Below are positions 7,663 to 17,035 of a DNA stretch of 64,000 nucleotides, one piece after another; the first letter of the stretch is position 1; each line of letters begins with the position of its first letter. The notes beneath the pieces were generated by a model. It did no database searches. It was given only the letters and a program-made list of their open reading frames with translations, and was not told the DNA's origin. The stretch is from Prolixibacteraceae bacterium (GTDB taxonomy: Bacteria; Bacteroidota; Bacteroidia; Bacteroidales; Prolixibacteraceae). A program made the translations under genes and the position numbers. The DNA is taken from contig DMSQ01000074.1 of assembly GCA_003457135.1 (NCBI GenBank), positions 50,149-114,148 on the forward strand, in the 5' to 3' direction.

Positions 7663-9240
7663 TTATGCCATCATTGTACCCGAAATATCAGGCCGGTCAT
7701 CGGGTTTGTTCTGAAGCCGGGCTACATTAAACAGAAATTTGATGTTTAATTGATCGCCGTCAAAAATGCAGGTGAGGCTGTCGCCATGCACGGTTTCGAT
7801 GAATCGCCAGGTGAGCAGCAAGGTGTTTTCGCCCTGCCATGTTGCGCTGGCTGCAACAATCGAATCAAAGTCAATCCGGCGCAGCGAGAACAACGAATGT
7901 GGCGCCGGTTTTAAATTCCCTTTTCTGATCCAGTAGTTCATGCCATTGGTAATTTCGATATCCGGTTTCCCGTCTTCCTTAAGGGTAAAAATACACTTAT
8001 CACCATCAAACCGGAAGGATACAGCTTTCGCATTGAACTGGTTTTTATCCAGCAAAAATTCCTTTCCGGATATCCTGGCTGCTACGGTTGAATGAACTTC
8101 CAACTTTGGGGGATCATATTTGAGCGCTCTCAGGTCATTTCGGAGTTGTTTCTGTTCAATAGAATTTTCGGGAAGAGCTGCACCGGTCATTGCAGGAACC
8201 AGCCCGTCCCAAACCAGTTGCATGGTGGTTTTGGTGTCCATACTTTCGCTGGTGATTACAACCACCGCATCCTGTTCAGGCAAAACCATAGTGAATTGGC
8301 CAAAAGCGCCGTCGGCACGGAACCCACCGGGAGGATTCAGCCAAAACTGATAACCGTAACCATAACCCCAACTGCTGTCGTTCTTGCCGTTTTCAATTTG
8401 TTTCGAAGTAGCTTCGGAAATCCATTTTTCGCTGAGAATCTGCTTGCCGTTCCACTTTCCTTTCTGAAGGTATAACTGCCCGAATTTGGCCAGGCTTTCT
8501 GTTTTCATGCGCAAATGAGACGCTCCCATATTGACTCCCTCGAAATTTTCAGTCCAGGTTGCTTCAGGAATATCCAGCGGTTCGTATAATCGTGGCCGCA
8601 AAAACTCATGAGCGGTTTTTCCGCTAACTTTTTTGACAATGGAACTCAGCATATAGCTGGCTCCTGAATTGTACATGAACTGGGTGCCCGGCTTAAAAAC
8701 AACAGGCTGGTTTAAGAATGTTTTTTCCCAGCGAACTCCGTCCGGTGAAGCTTCGAGTATCATGATGGAATCTTTGGCATGACCGACCGACATCATCAGC
8801 AAATGCTTTACTTTTAGGGCAGCAAGGTTCTCACTGATTTCAGCAGGATGATCATCCGGGAAAAACTGGATTACCGGATCATCAACAGATAGCAACCCTT
8901 CGGTTACGGCAAAGCCAATAGCTGTGCTGGTGAAACTTTTACTCAGCGAATACAATTGCATCCTGTGTTCCGGCGAATAAGGCGCCCACCAACCTTCGGT
9001 AACCACATGGCCATGACGAAGTATCATTAGGCTGTGGAATTCCTGTTTGCTCTTTGAAACGATGTCCAGAAATTTCAGGATAGAGGTTGAGGATATTCCT
9101 TGCTTTTCAGGCGTACTGCGTGGTAATACATATAGTTTCGGGGAGGTTCCGGCCTGACTGAAGCCTGGGAATGCGGTCATTAATCCCAGGCTTGCTGCGC
9201 CAAGTCCTGCGTTTCTGATGAAAAGTCGTCGGTTTATCAT
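7663..9240 (-). CDS. Serine hydrolase, beta-lactamase/CubicO family, exported
   Basis: The 525-residue protein begins with a Tat-like signal (RRLFIRNAGLGAASLG). The beta-lactamase-family SxxK motif is S98-L-S-K101 in MQLYSLSKSFTS, and a FMYNSGASYML motif further on supplies the Tyr of the YxN-like element; the C-terminal third is a beta-rich lipocalin-like extension. This is the CubicO group (COG1680): esterases, D-aminopeptidases and related periplasmic hydrolases rather than true beta-lactamases. It converges with the preceding operon and is 26 bp upstream of the SpoU gene's stop. Confidence 0.88.
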   Translation of the reverse strand: MINRRLFIRNAGLGAASLGLMTAFPGFSQAGTSPKLYVLPRSTPEKQGISSTSILKFLDIVSKSKQEFHSLMILRHGHVVTEGWWAPYSPEHRMQLYSLSKSFTSTAIGFAVTEGLLSVDDPVIQFFPDDHPAEISENLAALKVKHLLMMSVGHAKDSIMILEASPDGVRWEKTFLNQPVVFKPGTQFMYNSGASYMLSSIVKKVSGKTAHEFLRPRLYEPLDIPEATWTENFEGVNMGASHLRMKTESLAKFGQLYLQKGKWNGKQILSEKWISEATSKQIENGKNDSSWGYGYGYQFWLNPPGGFRADGAFGQFTMVLPEQDAVVVITSESMDTKTTMQLVWDGLVPAMTGAALPENSIEQKQLRNDLRALKYDPPKLEVHSTVAARISGKEFLLDKNQFNAKAVSFRFDGDKCIFTLKEDGKPDIEITNGMNYWIRKGNLKPAPHSLFSLRRIDFDSIVAASATWQGENTLLLTWRFIETVHGDSLTCIFDGDQLNIKFLFNVARLQNKPDDRPDISGTMMA

Positions 9241-9266
9241 GGTTTATCGTTGTTTGGTTAGTTTAT

Positions 9267-10079
9267 TTAGCCTTTTCCAAAATTCCGCTGGCGGCAGGCT
9301 TCAAATACCACGACCGCAGCAGAGGTTGAAACATTCATGGAGTCGGCGCTTCCCTGCATGGGGATAATGATGTTTTGATCGGCAGCCACGATCCATTTGG
9401 TAGTAATGCCTTCCGATTCGGTTCCCATCACAATGGCCGAAGGTTTTGAAAAATCAACTGCGGTATATGGAACAGCCGCTTTCAGATAAGTACAATAGAC
9501 AGAGATATTTCCTGATTTCAACCAGTCAATCGCTTCGTCCGAATTACATACCGCCAAAGGAACGCTAAACAAACAGCCGATGCTCGAACGTACTACATTC
9601 GGGTTATAAATATCGGTTTGAGGATCGCAAACAATCACGGCGTCAATCCCGGCAGCATCCGCAGTCCGGAGAATGGCGCCCAGGTTTCCGGGTTTTTCAA
9701 CCGACTCCAATACGAGCAGAAGAGGGTTTGGATTCAGGTTTAAATCCATCAGGCTATGGCTTTTCGGGCGTGCAAGTGCAATGATTCCACCACTTCCTTC
9801 GCGATAGGCAATTTTTTCGAATACTTCTTTTGAAACCGGATACACTTCAACATCGTGATTGATTCCTGCGGATAAGGCTTTAAAATGCACTTCAGAAATC
9901 AGATCGGGACAAACAAAAATTCCGGCAAACTGATAGTTATGCGTGATTGCCTGAACATATTCCTTCGAGCCTTCAAGCACGAAAACATTCTGTTCCTTTC
10001 GTTCCTTTGCTTTTTGAAGGTGAATAAAATTCTTTATCCGTGGATTTTGAACACTGGTTATCGTGTCTCGAAAAAGCAT
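9267..10079 (-). CDS. SpoU/TrmH-family RNA 2'-O-ribose methyltransferase
   Basis: This 270-residue SPOUT methyltransferase has the three SpoU motifs: ESVEKPGNLGAILRTADAAG, IVMGTESEGI, and IIPMQGSADSMNVSTSAAV, which form the knotted SAM site. The N-terminal part (SVQNPRIKNFIHLQKAKERK) is the substrate-binding domain seen in TrmH/RlmB-type enzymes acting on rRNA or tRNA. The frame is open for another 134 codons upstream, but that stretch overlaps the divergent methyltransferase gene, so ATG at 10079 is preferred. Confidence 0.9.
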   Translation of the reverse strand: MLFRDTITSVQNPRIKNFIHLQKAKERKEQNVFVLEGSKEYVQAITHNYQFAGIFVCPDLISEVHFKALSAGINHDVEVYPVSKEVFEKIAYREGSGGIIALARPKSHSLMDLNLNPNPLLLVLESVEKPGNLGAILRTADAAGIDAVIVCDPQTDIYNPNVVRSSIGCLFSVPLAVCNSDEAIDWLKSGNISVYCTYLKAAVPYTAVDFSKPSAIVMGTESEGITTKWIVAADQNIIIPMQGSADSMNVSTSAAVVVFEACRQRNFGKG

Positions 10080-10157
10080 AACATGAGGATTAAAATCAGC
10101 CGATAAATTTAGCTTAAAATCAATTACTTTTGGAAGCTGAAACCTATTAAAATACAA

Positions 10158-11051
10158 ATGATTATTCTTAAAGCGGAAGGTTGGAAAGATTACGAACTCA
10201 TTGATTGTGGCAGATTTGAAAAATTGGAACGATTTGGAAAGTATTTCCTTATCCGTCCCGAACCTCAGGCCATCTGGAACAAACGGCTTCCGGACGAGGA
10301 CTGGCTGAACTTGGCCAATGCCCGCTATGTGAGGGAAAAACAGAAAAAAGCCTACCGATTTGCTGATGAAGAAAACGGCGGCTGGACCTTCTTCAAAAAG
10401 ATGCCTGAAAGCTGGGTGATTTCTTATGGACTGGGCGATGTAATTCTGAATTTTAAACTGAACCTGACCACCTTCGGGCATATCGGCGTTTTTCCGGAAC
10501 AGGCCGAAAACTGGAAATACATTTTTGAAAATGTCCAGAAATCAGGCGTAGGGTGTAAAGTACTGAACCTGTTTGCCTACACCGGAGGCGCTTCACTGGC
10601 TGCTAAAGCTGCGGGCGCCGATGTAACCCATGTGGATGCCGTAAAAAATGTAATAACATGGGCTCGTGAAAACATGGAGCTCTCCAATCTAAAAGATATC
10701 CGCTGGCTGGTGGAAGACGCCCTTAAATTTGTCAGGCGCGAAGTTACCCGGGGTAAAAAATACCAGGGAATCATTCTCGATCCTCCAGCTTATGGTCGTG
10801 GACCGGCGGGTGAAAAATGGGTTTTGGAAGAAAATTTTAATGAACTGATGAGCCTTTGCGCACAGCTTCTGGACGGAGCGGGCAGCTTCCTTGTGCTGAA
10901 CCTGTATTCACTTGGATTTTCATCGCTTATTGGCAACAACGTGGCTGAAAGCTATCTGTCGGCCTCCGAAAAAGAATACGGCGAATTCTACCTGCTTTCG
11001 CAAACCGGAATTCAGCTTCCGTTGGGTACCTTTTTACGTTCAAAATTGTGA
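10158..11051 (+). CDS. Class I SAM-dependent methyltransferase, RlmI/RlmK-like
   Basis: The 297-residue protein has the SAM motif NLFAYTGGASLAAKAAGA, the acidic loop VTHVDAVKNVITWAREN and the DPPAYGRG motif (D-P-P-x-Y/F) of the PF10672 group of 23S rRNA cytosine-C5 methyltransferases. A PUA domain is not obvious. It is divergent from the SpoU gene, 78 bp apart, and followed by a pseudouridine synthase, giving a small RNA-modification cluster. The target base is not certain. Confidence 0.85.
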   Translation: MIILKAEGWKDYELIDCGRFEKLERFGKYFLIRPEPQAIWNKRLPDEDWLNLANARYVREKQKKAYRFADEENGGWTFFKKMPESWVISYGLGDVILNFKLNLTTFGHIGVFPEQAENWKYIFENVQKSGVGCKVLNLFAYTGGASLAAKAAGADVTHVDAVKNVITWARENMELSNLKDIRWLVEDALKFVRREVTRGKKYQGIILDPPAYGRGPAGEKWVLEENFNELMSLCAQLLDGAGSFLVLNLYSLGFSSLIGNNVAESYLSASEKEYGEFYLLSQTGIQLPLGTFLRSKL

Positions 11052-11092
11052 CGGATACGTATCAACAAACGATATGCAACATCAATATATTA

Positions 11093-11950
11093 ATGAAGTT
11101 TACAGCAAAAAAAAATAGTACACTACTCGAACTTATTCTCGCCTATCACGCCGGAATGTCGAATTCGAAAGCGAAAAAACTAATCGAAAACCACACCGTA
11201 AAATGCGGCGAAAGAACACTGAAACGCCCGGATGAGGCCATTGCTGAAGGACAGATTGTTGAGTTCCTTCCAAAATCGCTGGAACGGGCTGTAAAACTCG
11301 ATGGATTTCAGCTAAAGATTGTACACGAAGACCAGTGGCTGTTAGTGGTTCATAAACCTCCAGGTATTGTTTCGAGTGGCGACACAGCCATCGAAGGCCA
11401 GACGCTTTTTTCGCATGTGCGTAATTATCTGCGCGACCGATATGGCAACCGCGAGCAGCTTTTCGCGGTTCACCGACTCGATAAAGCGGTTGAAGGCCTG
11501 ATCATTTTTGCCCGTTCAGAAGAAGTGAAGGAATTATTTCAGGAAAACTGGAAGTCGGTCAACAAGTATTATCTGGCGCAAACCATCGCCATTCCTGATA
11601 AGAAGGAAGGAATTATTCGAAGCTGGTTACGCGAAGAAGCCAACATGAAAATGGTTTCCTACGATCACGAAGTTCCGGGTTCAAAAGAGGCAATTACCGA
11701 ATACCGTGTATTAAAGACCTTTCATTCCATGGCTCTGCTCGAGATTAAACTCGATACCGGCCGGAAAAACCAGATTCGAATCCATCTTTCTTCAATCGGG
11801 TGCCCCATTGTGGGCGACCGGCGATATAACGAGGATGGCAGAACCGTGAATTACATTAAACTGCTTTCCTACAAACTTGAGTTTGAACATCCGATAACCC
11901 GGCAACAGTTGTCGTTTAAATTACCCATCCCCGGAAGTTTTCAGAGGTAA
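11093..11950 (+). CDS. RluA-family pseudouridine synthase with variant motif
   Basis: This 285-residue protein has an N-terminal S4-like RNA-binding segment (MSNSKAKKLIENHTVKCG) followed by the RluA catalytic domain: VVHKPPGIVSSGD, the catalytic-Asp motif HRLDKAVEGLIIFARS, and LDTGRKNQIRIHLSSIGCPIVGDRRY. The usual HRLDxxTSG is changed to HRLDKAVEG, but the catalytic Asp is present. ATG at 11093 was chosen because the S4 domain starts there; the GTG at 11048 overlaps the upstream gene. It probably modifies rRNA uridines. Confidence 0.85.
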   Translation: MKFTAKKNSTLLELILAYHAGMSNSKAKKLIENHTVKCGERTLKRPDEAIAEGQIVEFLPKSLERAVKLDGFQLKIVHEDQWLLVVHKPPGIVSSGDTAIEGQTLFSHVRNYLRDRYGNREQLFAVHRLDKAVEGLIIFARSEEVKELFQENWKSVNKYYLAQTIAIPDKKEGIIRSWLREEANMKMVSYDHEVPGSKEAITEYRVLKTFHSMALLEIKLDTGRKNQIRIHLSSIGCPIVGDRRYNEDGRTVNYIKLLSYKLEFEHPITRQQLSFKLPIPGSFQR

Positions 11951-11977
11951 AAAAGGCTGAACTTTACAGATCAGCCT
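11951..11977 (-). terminator. Rho-independent terminator of the purine permease operon
   Basis: On the minus strand AGGCTGA (11977-11971) pairs with TCAGCCT (11960-11954) around a 10-base loop and is followed by a run of six T. It lies 25 bp past the permease stop codon. The plus strand lacks a T-run, so it is oriented to end the minus-strand operon. Confidence 0.7.
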
Positions 11978-12001
11978 CCTTCAGAACTAATATTTACCGG
12001 A

Positions 12002-13381
12002 TCATCCTTCAGTCAGAAAGATGTATCGAATAACAACCAGACAAAACAAAAGGTACATCATCCAATGTACATTTTTTGCTTTTCCGGTCAGTACTTTTAA
12101 CAAGGTATAGAAAATAATTCCGGCGGCAACTCCATTGGCAATGCTGTAGGTAAACGGCATCATGATGATACACATGAAAGCAGGCAAGCCTTCGGTAAAA
12201 TCCTCAAAATTTATTTCCTTAATCGCTGAAACCATAAGTAAACCTACAATGATCAAAGCCGGGGCCGTAGCCGCATTTGGAATTAAGGTAGCCAGCGGGG
12301 CAAGAATAAGGGCAAACAGAAACAACAAACCGGTGGTTATCGCCGTAAGCCCTGTACGGCCACCTTCGCTGATACCGGCAGCGCTTTCAACGTAAGCGGT
12401 TACTGTACTGGTTCCCATTAAAGCGCCAAATGAGACTCCGAACGCATCCACCAACATGGCTTTCCCAATTTTTGGGGAGTTGCCGTCCTTATCAATCAGG
12501 CCTGCTTTATTGGCTGTTCCAACAAGTGTCCCGAAGGTATCGAACAACTCAACAAAGGTGAAAGTAAAAACTACAGTCCAGATCCCCATGCTCAAAGCGC
12601 CTTTGATGTCGAGTTCGAAAACAGCCAGGTTGGAAAAATCAGGAAGTGAAAAAGGAGAAAAACCTTCGGCAATTTTAGTAACACCCATCGGGATTCCGAT
12701 GATAGTGGTTACGATAATACCAATAAGCAGTGAACCTTTTACGCGTAAAGCCATTAGTGAAGCAGTAATCAAAAGTCCAAGCAGGGTAAGCAACATCGCC
12801 GGATTTTTAAGGCTACCCAAACCAATGTTCCATTCGAAGAACAACAAGTTCGCCTGTCCTTTGGTAGCATTTAAATGCTCGAGGGTCGGAGGTATTACGT
12901 TGGCCGAAACAGCCATAATTTCAGAAAGTTTCAATCCAATGATCGTGATGAACAGCCCGATACCAACAGTAATTGCAACCTTCAACGAATGGGGAACTGC
13001 AACTACAAGTATTTGGCGGACTTTGGTAATGGTGAGCAGGATAAAAATAATTCCTGAAATGAAAACCGCTCCCAGTGCAACTCTCCACGGCATTCCTACT
13101 CCGGCCAGGGCAAGGGTAGCAAAAAAAGCATTGAGTCCCATGCCCGGAGCCAGTGCAATTGGGAAATTGGCAACCAAACCCATCGCGATGGTGACAAAAC
13201 CTGCGGCAATGGCAGTAGCAAAAAACACTGCATTTTTGTCCATTCCGGTAGCCGATAAAATATTCGGGTTCAGGAACAGGATATAGGCCATGGTCATGAA
13301 GGTTGTAATACCAGCGATGATCTCGGTACGTACAGTCGTTTTATTCTCCTGAAGCTTGAAAAATTTGGTTATAAATTCCAT
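12002..13381 (-). CDS. NCS2-family guanine/hypoxanthine permease (AzgA/PbuG-like)
   Basis: The 459-residue protein has 12 or more membrane helices and the AzgA-branch signatures: TEIIAGITTFMTMAYILFLNP near the N-terminus, the FPIALAPGMGLNAFF segment, FTFVELFDTFGTLVG, and GTSTVTAYVESAAGISEGGRTGL. These are found in proton-driven purine base transporters specific for adenine, guanine or hypoxanthine. It lies 11 bp after a DUF5020 outer-membrane channel gene, so the two probably bring purines across both membranes. Confidence 0.92.
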   Translation of the reverse strand: MEFITKFFKLQENKTTVRTEIIAGITTFMTMAYILFLNPNILSATGMDKNAVFFATAIAAGFVTIAMGLVANFPIALAPGMGLNAFFATLALAGVGMPWRVALGAVFISGIIFILLTITKVRQILVVAVPHSLKVAITVGIGLFITIIGLKLSEIMAVSANVIPPTLEHLNATKGQANLLFFEWNIGLGSLKNPAMLLTLLGLLITASLMALRVKGSLLIGIIVTTIIGIPMGVTKIAEGFSPFSLPDFSNLAVFELDIKGALSMGIWTVVFTFTFVELFDTFGTLVGTANKAGLIDKDGNSPKIGKAMLVDAFGVSFGALMGTSTVTAYVESAAGISEGGRTGLTAITTGLLFLFALILAPLATLIPNAATAPALIIVGLLMVSAIKEINFEDFTEGLPAFMCIIMMPFTYSIANGVAAGIIFYTLLKVLTGKAKNVHWMMYLLFCLVVIRYIFLTEG

Positions 13382-13392
13382 ATTGGTTCAGT

Positions 13393-14130
13393 TTAGAAAG
13401 TGTATTTCAACGAAGCGCTTGGATTGATCATGAACCCTGGATTCCCGGCAAAATTGTTGCTGATTTCAATTTCTGAACCGGCAGCAAATTTTGGAGTGAA
13501 GTTATACCAGAGCTGTGGTTCGGCCAGGAAGATGTATTTCTTTGATTGGAAATTACGTTGGAACCCATCGTTTGAAACCGTGTGTGTTTCTTTCCAAAAG
13601 TCGGCAAAACCGTTAAATCTCATTTTACCTTTGGCAAAATTGAGGTACCACACAGCGGTCAACTGGAAGTTGTTTGGTTTGTCATCTGGAGTATTGGCAA
13701 TGTTCTTGTAAAGGACTTTCAGGGAGATTCCTTTCGAAAAATCCTGCGCATTCCACGAATAATCAACCCCGGTTAACCAGGCATTGCTTATCGAATGTCC
13801 TTCGTAAGTTCCCGGGACTTTTGGGGCTTCTGCATACTTTTGAAACAATCCGCCATTGTATTCAACATGCCAACTGAAAGGTGATTTGCCTAATTTAAAA
13901 CAACGGGCAATTTCGAAATAAGACAAGGAAGGGGCTTTGGCCACATCATTTCCTCCGTAGTCGAAGTCTATAAAGAAAAAGGTATTGCCGGTTTTATCTG
14001 GCCTGAACATTTCAACAGTACTGGTCAGATAACCACGGCCATTACCCATGTCGTAGTGTAACTGAACATTCTGACTAAATGCCACAAAGGTTATTAAAAA
14101 AGCAATACAAGCAAGGACTAATTTCTTCAT
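13393..14130 (-). CDS. DUF5020 family outer-membrane channel (Tsx-like)
   Basis: This 245-residue protein has a signal peptide (MKKLVLACIAFLITFVAFSQ) and alternating beta-strands ending in an aromatic C-terminus (SLKYTF), typical of outer-membrane barrels. Motifs such as FFFIDFDYGG and GISLKVLYK match the DUF5020/Tsx-like nucleoside channel group of Bacteroidota. It precedes the purine permease gene by 11 bp on the same strand, which supports a nucleobase or nucleoside channel role. Confidence 0.8.
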   Translation of the reverse strand: MKKLVLACIAFLITFVAFSQNVQLHYDMGNGRGYLTSTVEMFRPDKTGNTFFFIDFDYGGNDVAKAPSLSYFEIARCFKLGKSPFSWHVEYNGGLFQKYAEAPKVPGTYEGHSISNAWLTGVDYSWNAQDFSKGISLKVLYKNIANTPDDKPNNFQLTAVWYLNFAKGKMRFNGFADFWKETHTVSNDGFQRNFQSKKYIFLAEPQLWYNFTPKFAAGSEIEISNNFAGNPGFMINPSASLKYTF

Positions 14131-14166
14131 AATCTAATCTTTAAGTTTAGTGTGAGTTTGAAAGGC

Positions 14167-14174
14167 CAAAAATA
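14167..14174 (-). promoter_or_regulatory. TAnnTTTG -7 element for DUF5020-permease operon
   Basis: The minus strand reads TATTTTTG at 14174-14167, an exact Bacteroidota -7 consensus 37 bp upstream of the start codon. No good -33 box is seen at the usual distance. Confidence 0.4.
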
Positions 14175-14406
14175 GTTAAAATAGCATCCCTGAACCTTGA
14201 ATTGCTATTTGTCAACCCAATTTGTTACCAACATTTTTCAAACATACAACCTAAATTGAAATCCAACTGATTAGCTAAAGTTAGCCTGAATGCTTTGAAT
14301 TATTTTTTATATCTTCATCCGCAATTTGTATCCAAAAATCATTCTATCCTGTTCAGGAGCAATCCTAAAACATCTAATATTCTTTAATCCTTTGAATTCA
14401 AATACA

Positions 14407-15291
14407 ATGACACAGATTTCCAGAAGAAAGTTTATTCAGACCGGTCTCATAGGGGCGGCTGCTATATCTGCCGGCTTTTCAAATGTGAGTTATACCGGTT
14501 CTAAAAATTTACAGATTGATCGGGTAAGCCTTGGCAAAACAGGAATAAAGGTGCCGCGTCTGGCGCTCGGTACCGGAACTCATGGTGGAAACCAGTCATC
14601 TGATATGACACGGATGGGAGTTGAAAATTGGGTGAAAATTGCCCGTCATGCCCACGAGCGGGGAATTAGCTTTTATGATGCTGCCGATTTGTACGGATCG
14701 CATCGCAACGTAAAGGAAATCCTGAAAGAAGTGCCCCGCGAAAAGGCAACCTTGCTAACCAAAATCTGGACACGTCCGGAGAATTGGAATAAGGATTTAC
14801 CAATGAAAACCATTGACCGGTTCCGGTCAGAAACCGGTTCGGATTACTTCGACATCATGCTCTTGCATTGCATGACCAACGGAACCTGGCAGGAGGAGAA
14901 GAAGCCATACATCGAAGCGCTTTCGGAAGCCAAACAAAAAGGGATAATCAAAACGGTTGGCGTTTCGTGCCATAATTTTGAAGCGCTGAAACTGGCCGTT
15001 GACGATCCCTGGGTGGAAGTAATCCTGGCCCGTATCAATCTTGAAGGGTTGGTCATGGATGCTACCACTGAAGAAGTAATGGCAGTCCTGAAAAAAGCTC
15101 ACGACAGCGGAAAAGGAATCATCGGAATGAAAATTTTTGGGGAAGGAAAAATGTCAGAGGAAAGCAGACGTGAGACTTCGCTGAAATATGTGATCGGAAG
15201 CAGGAATGTGGACTGCATGACCATCGGGATGACTACCATCGAGCAGATTGACGAGAATGTGAACCGGATCATGCGCATAGTGAAAGGGTAG
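14407..15291 (+). CDS. Tat-exported aldo/keto reductase
   Basis: The 294-residue protein starts with a twin-arginine signal (SRRKFIQTGLIGAAAISAG) and continues as an aldo-keto reductase: VSLGKTGIKVPRLALGTGTHGG, GISFYDAADLYG (Asp, Tyr), LLTKIWTRP (Lys), FDIMLLHCM (His). ATG at 14407 puts the Tat motif at the N-terminus; the longer frame adds an unlikely leader. Such exported reductases occur in Bacteroidota sugar-metabolism loci. It appears to be a single gene. Confidence 0.88.
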   Translation: MTQISRRKFIQTGLIGAAAISAGFSNVSYTGSKNLQIDRVSLGKTGIKVPRLALGTGTHGGNQSSDMTRMGVENWVKIARHAHERGISFYDAADLYGSHRNVKEILKEVPREKATLLTKIWTRPENWNKDLPMKTIDRFRSETGSDYFDIMLLHCMTNGTWQEEKKPYIEALSEAKQKGIIKTVGVSCHNFEALKLAVDDPWVEVILARINLEGLVMDATTEEVMAVLKKAHDSGKGIIGMKIFGEGKMSEESRRETSLKYVIGSRNVDCMTIGMTTIEQIDENVNRIMRIVKG

Positions 15292-15302
15292 CCTCTCCCC
15301 GG

Positions 15303-15321
15303 CCCTCTCCAAAGGAGAGGG
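15303..15321. repeat. CCCTCTCC hairpin, REP-like element or terminator
   Basis: CCCTCTCC and GGAGAGGG form an 8-bp stem around AAA, followed by AGTTTT. The preceding CTCTCCCCGG gives the composition of short C-rich/G-rich palindromic repeats that recur in Bacteroidota intergenic regions; a related pair is at 57172-57323. It may also end transcription of the upstream gene. Confidence 0.5.
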
Positions 15322-15389
15322 AGTTTTACCAGTTGCAGGAAGAATGTAAATTTACAAATCCGTAACTCCTGACCCGTAACATAAACAAT

Positions 15390-17030
15390 ATGAACCGGAA
15401 CAAACTTATCGGGTTATTTGCCCATGCCTTTCGTGAAAACTGGTTCTTGCCAGCATTCTCCGATTTTCAGGGTCCGACTATCACTTATGGCGAAGCTGCC
15501 CAAATGATTCGCCAGATTCATTGCTATTTTAGAGAGTCAGGCATTCAAAAAGGCGATAAAATAGCCATTCTCGGTCGCAATTCGTCCAATTGGGCCATCG
15601 CATTTCTGGCTGTTTCGGGTTACGGGGCAGTTTCAGTACCAATTTTGCCTGATTTTAATTCGGAAGATATTCATCATATCCTCAATCATTCCGAATCAGT
15701 ATTTCTTTTTGCGGCTGATGGATTATTTGAAAAGCTGGAAGTCTCAAAAATCCCAGCAATAAAAGGGATGGTGAGCCTGACAAACTTTTCAGTATTAACA
15801 TTTAAAAACCGGGAAGATATTAAACGCTGGAACTCCAGTTTTACTGAGGAACATGCCGGAAAATCGAATCCCGAGAATTTTGAACTTGATGAATTTGAGG
15901 ACGAAGAACTTAGCGTAATTTCCTATACCAGCGGAACTTCAGGATTTACCAAGGGAGTAATGATCCCGGCCCGCAGTTTATTATCGAACATCGTATATGC
16001 TCAGGAACACATGCCTTTAAAAGCCGAAGACCGCATAGTTTCCTTCCTTCCAATGGCGCACGTTTTTGGGTTATTATTCGAATTTTTGTTCCCCGTTTCA
16101 GTAGGTTGCCATGTGACTTTCCTGACCAAACCGCCCACTCCCCAATTAATCGTCAAAGCATTTCAGGAAGTTAAACCCAACCTGATTCTATCGGTGCCAT
16201 TGGTCATCGAGAAAATTTACAGGAAGAGGATTTTGCCTGCACTTGAAAAACCTATGGCGAAATTTTTGCTCCAGGTTCCCGGAATTCAGTTGCTGGTATA
16301 TAAAAAAGTTCGAGCCAGTCTGGTCGAAACTTTTGGAGGTAAATTCCATGAAATTGCGATTGGAGGCGCTCCGCTAAACCGCGAGGTTGAAGCGTTCTTC
16401 CGGAAAATCAAATTCCCGTTTACAATCGGCTACGGAATGACCGAATGCGGACCGCTTATTTCATACGACACCTGGACCAGTTTCCGTCCTTCATCTGCCG
16501 GAAAACTCGTTGACCGGATGGAAGTCCGCATTGATTCCAAAGACCCGTACAACGAAGTGGGCGAAATTCTCGTGAAAGGAACTAACGTCATGCTGGGCTA
16601 TTATAAAAACGAAAAGGCCACCGCCGATGTTATTGACAGTGATGGTTGGCTGCACACCGGTGACCTGGGAGTCATCGATTCAGATCATTATATTTACATC
16701 CGCGGCCGCTGCAAAAACATGTTACTGGGGCCATCCGGACAAAATATATATCCGGAAGAAATGGAGGCAAGGCTCAACAATTATCCTTATGTTCTGGAAT
16801 GTGTGATTACCGAACGCGATGGGAAATTTGTAGCATTTGTTTATCCCGATCCTGAATTAATTGAAGCTGAAAACCTTGATGGACCCCGTCTGAAAGAAAT
16901 TATGGCCGAAAACTGCAAACAGTTGAATAAAGAACTTCCCAAATATTCTCAGTTGAGTTCAATCATTCTGGTTGATAAAGAGTTTGAAAAAACTCCAAAA
17001 CGGAACATCAGGCGGTACTTATATACTTAA
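15390..17030 (+). CDS. AMP-binding long-chain acyl-CoA ligase
   Basis: This 546-residue adenylate-forming enzyme has the P-loop-like motif SYTSGTSGFTKGV, the FLPMAHVFG motif, IGYGMTECGP, and GWLHTGDLGVIDSDHYIYIRGRCKNML with the hinge region, then a C-terminal PKRNIRRYLY tail holding the catalytic-lysine position. It activates a fatty acid to the acyl-AMP and acyl-CoA; the long-chain FadD type is the best fit. It converges with the RNA ligase gene, whose stop is 5 bp away. Confidence 0.9.
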   Translation: MNRNKLIGLFAHAFRENWFLPAFSDFQGPTITYGEAAQMIRQIHCYFRESGIQKGDKIAILGRNSSNWAIAFLAVSGYGAVSVPILPDFNSEDIHHILNHSESVFLFAADGLFEKLEVSKIPAIKGMVSLTNFSVLTFKNREDIKRWNSSFTEEHAGKSNPENFELDEFEDEELSVISYTSGTSGFTKGVMIPARSLLSNIVYAQEHMPLKAEDRIVSFLPMAHVFGLLFEFLFPVSVGCHVTFLTKPPTPQLIVKAFQEVKPNLILSVPLVIEKIYRKRILPALEKPMAKFLLQVPGIQLLVYKKVRASLVETFGGKFHEIAIGGAPLNREVEAFFRKIKFPFTIGYGMTECGPLISYDTWTSFRPSSAGKLVDRMEVRIDSKDPYNEVGEILVKGTNVMLGYYKNEKATADVIDSDGWLHTGDLGVIDSDHYIYIRGRCKNMLLGPSGQNIYPEEMEARLNNYPYVLECVITERDGKFVAFVYPDPELIEAENLDGPRLKEIMAENCKQLNKELPKYSQLSSIILVDKEFEKTPKRNIRRYLYT

Positions 17031-17035
17031 ATTGC

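Noticed and set aside
12456..13286. Plus-strand 276-codon open frame
   Set aside because: It is the shadow of the purine permease gene on the opposite strand, with the low-complexity composition expected of one.
14131..14406. Possible purine riboswitch in front of the DUF5020-permease operon
   Set aside because: No conserved purine aptamer core or fitting stem pattern was seen; only a -7 element.
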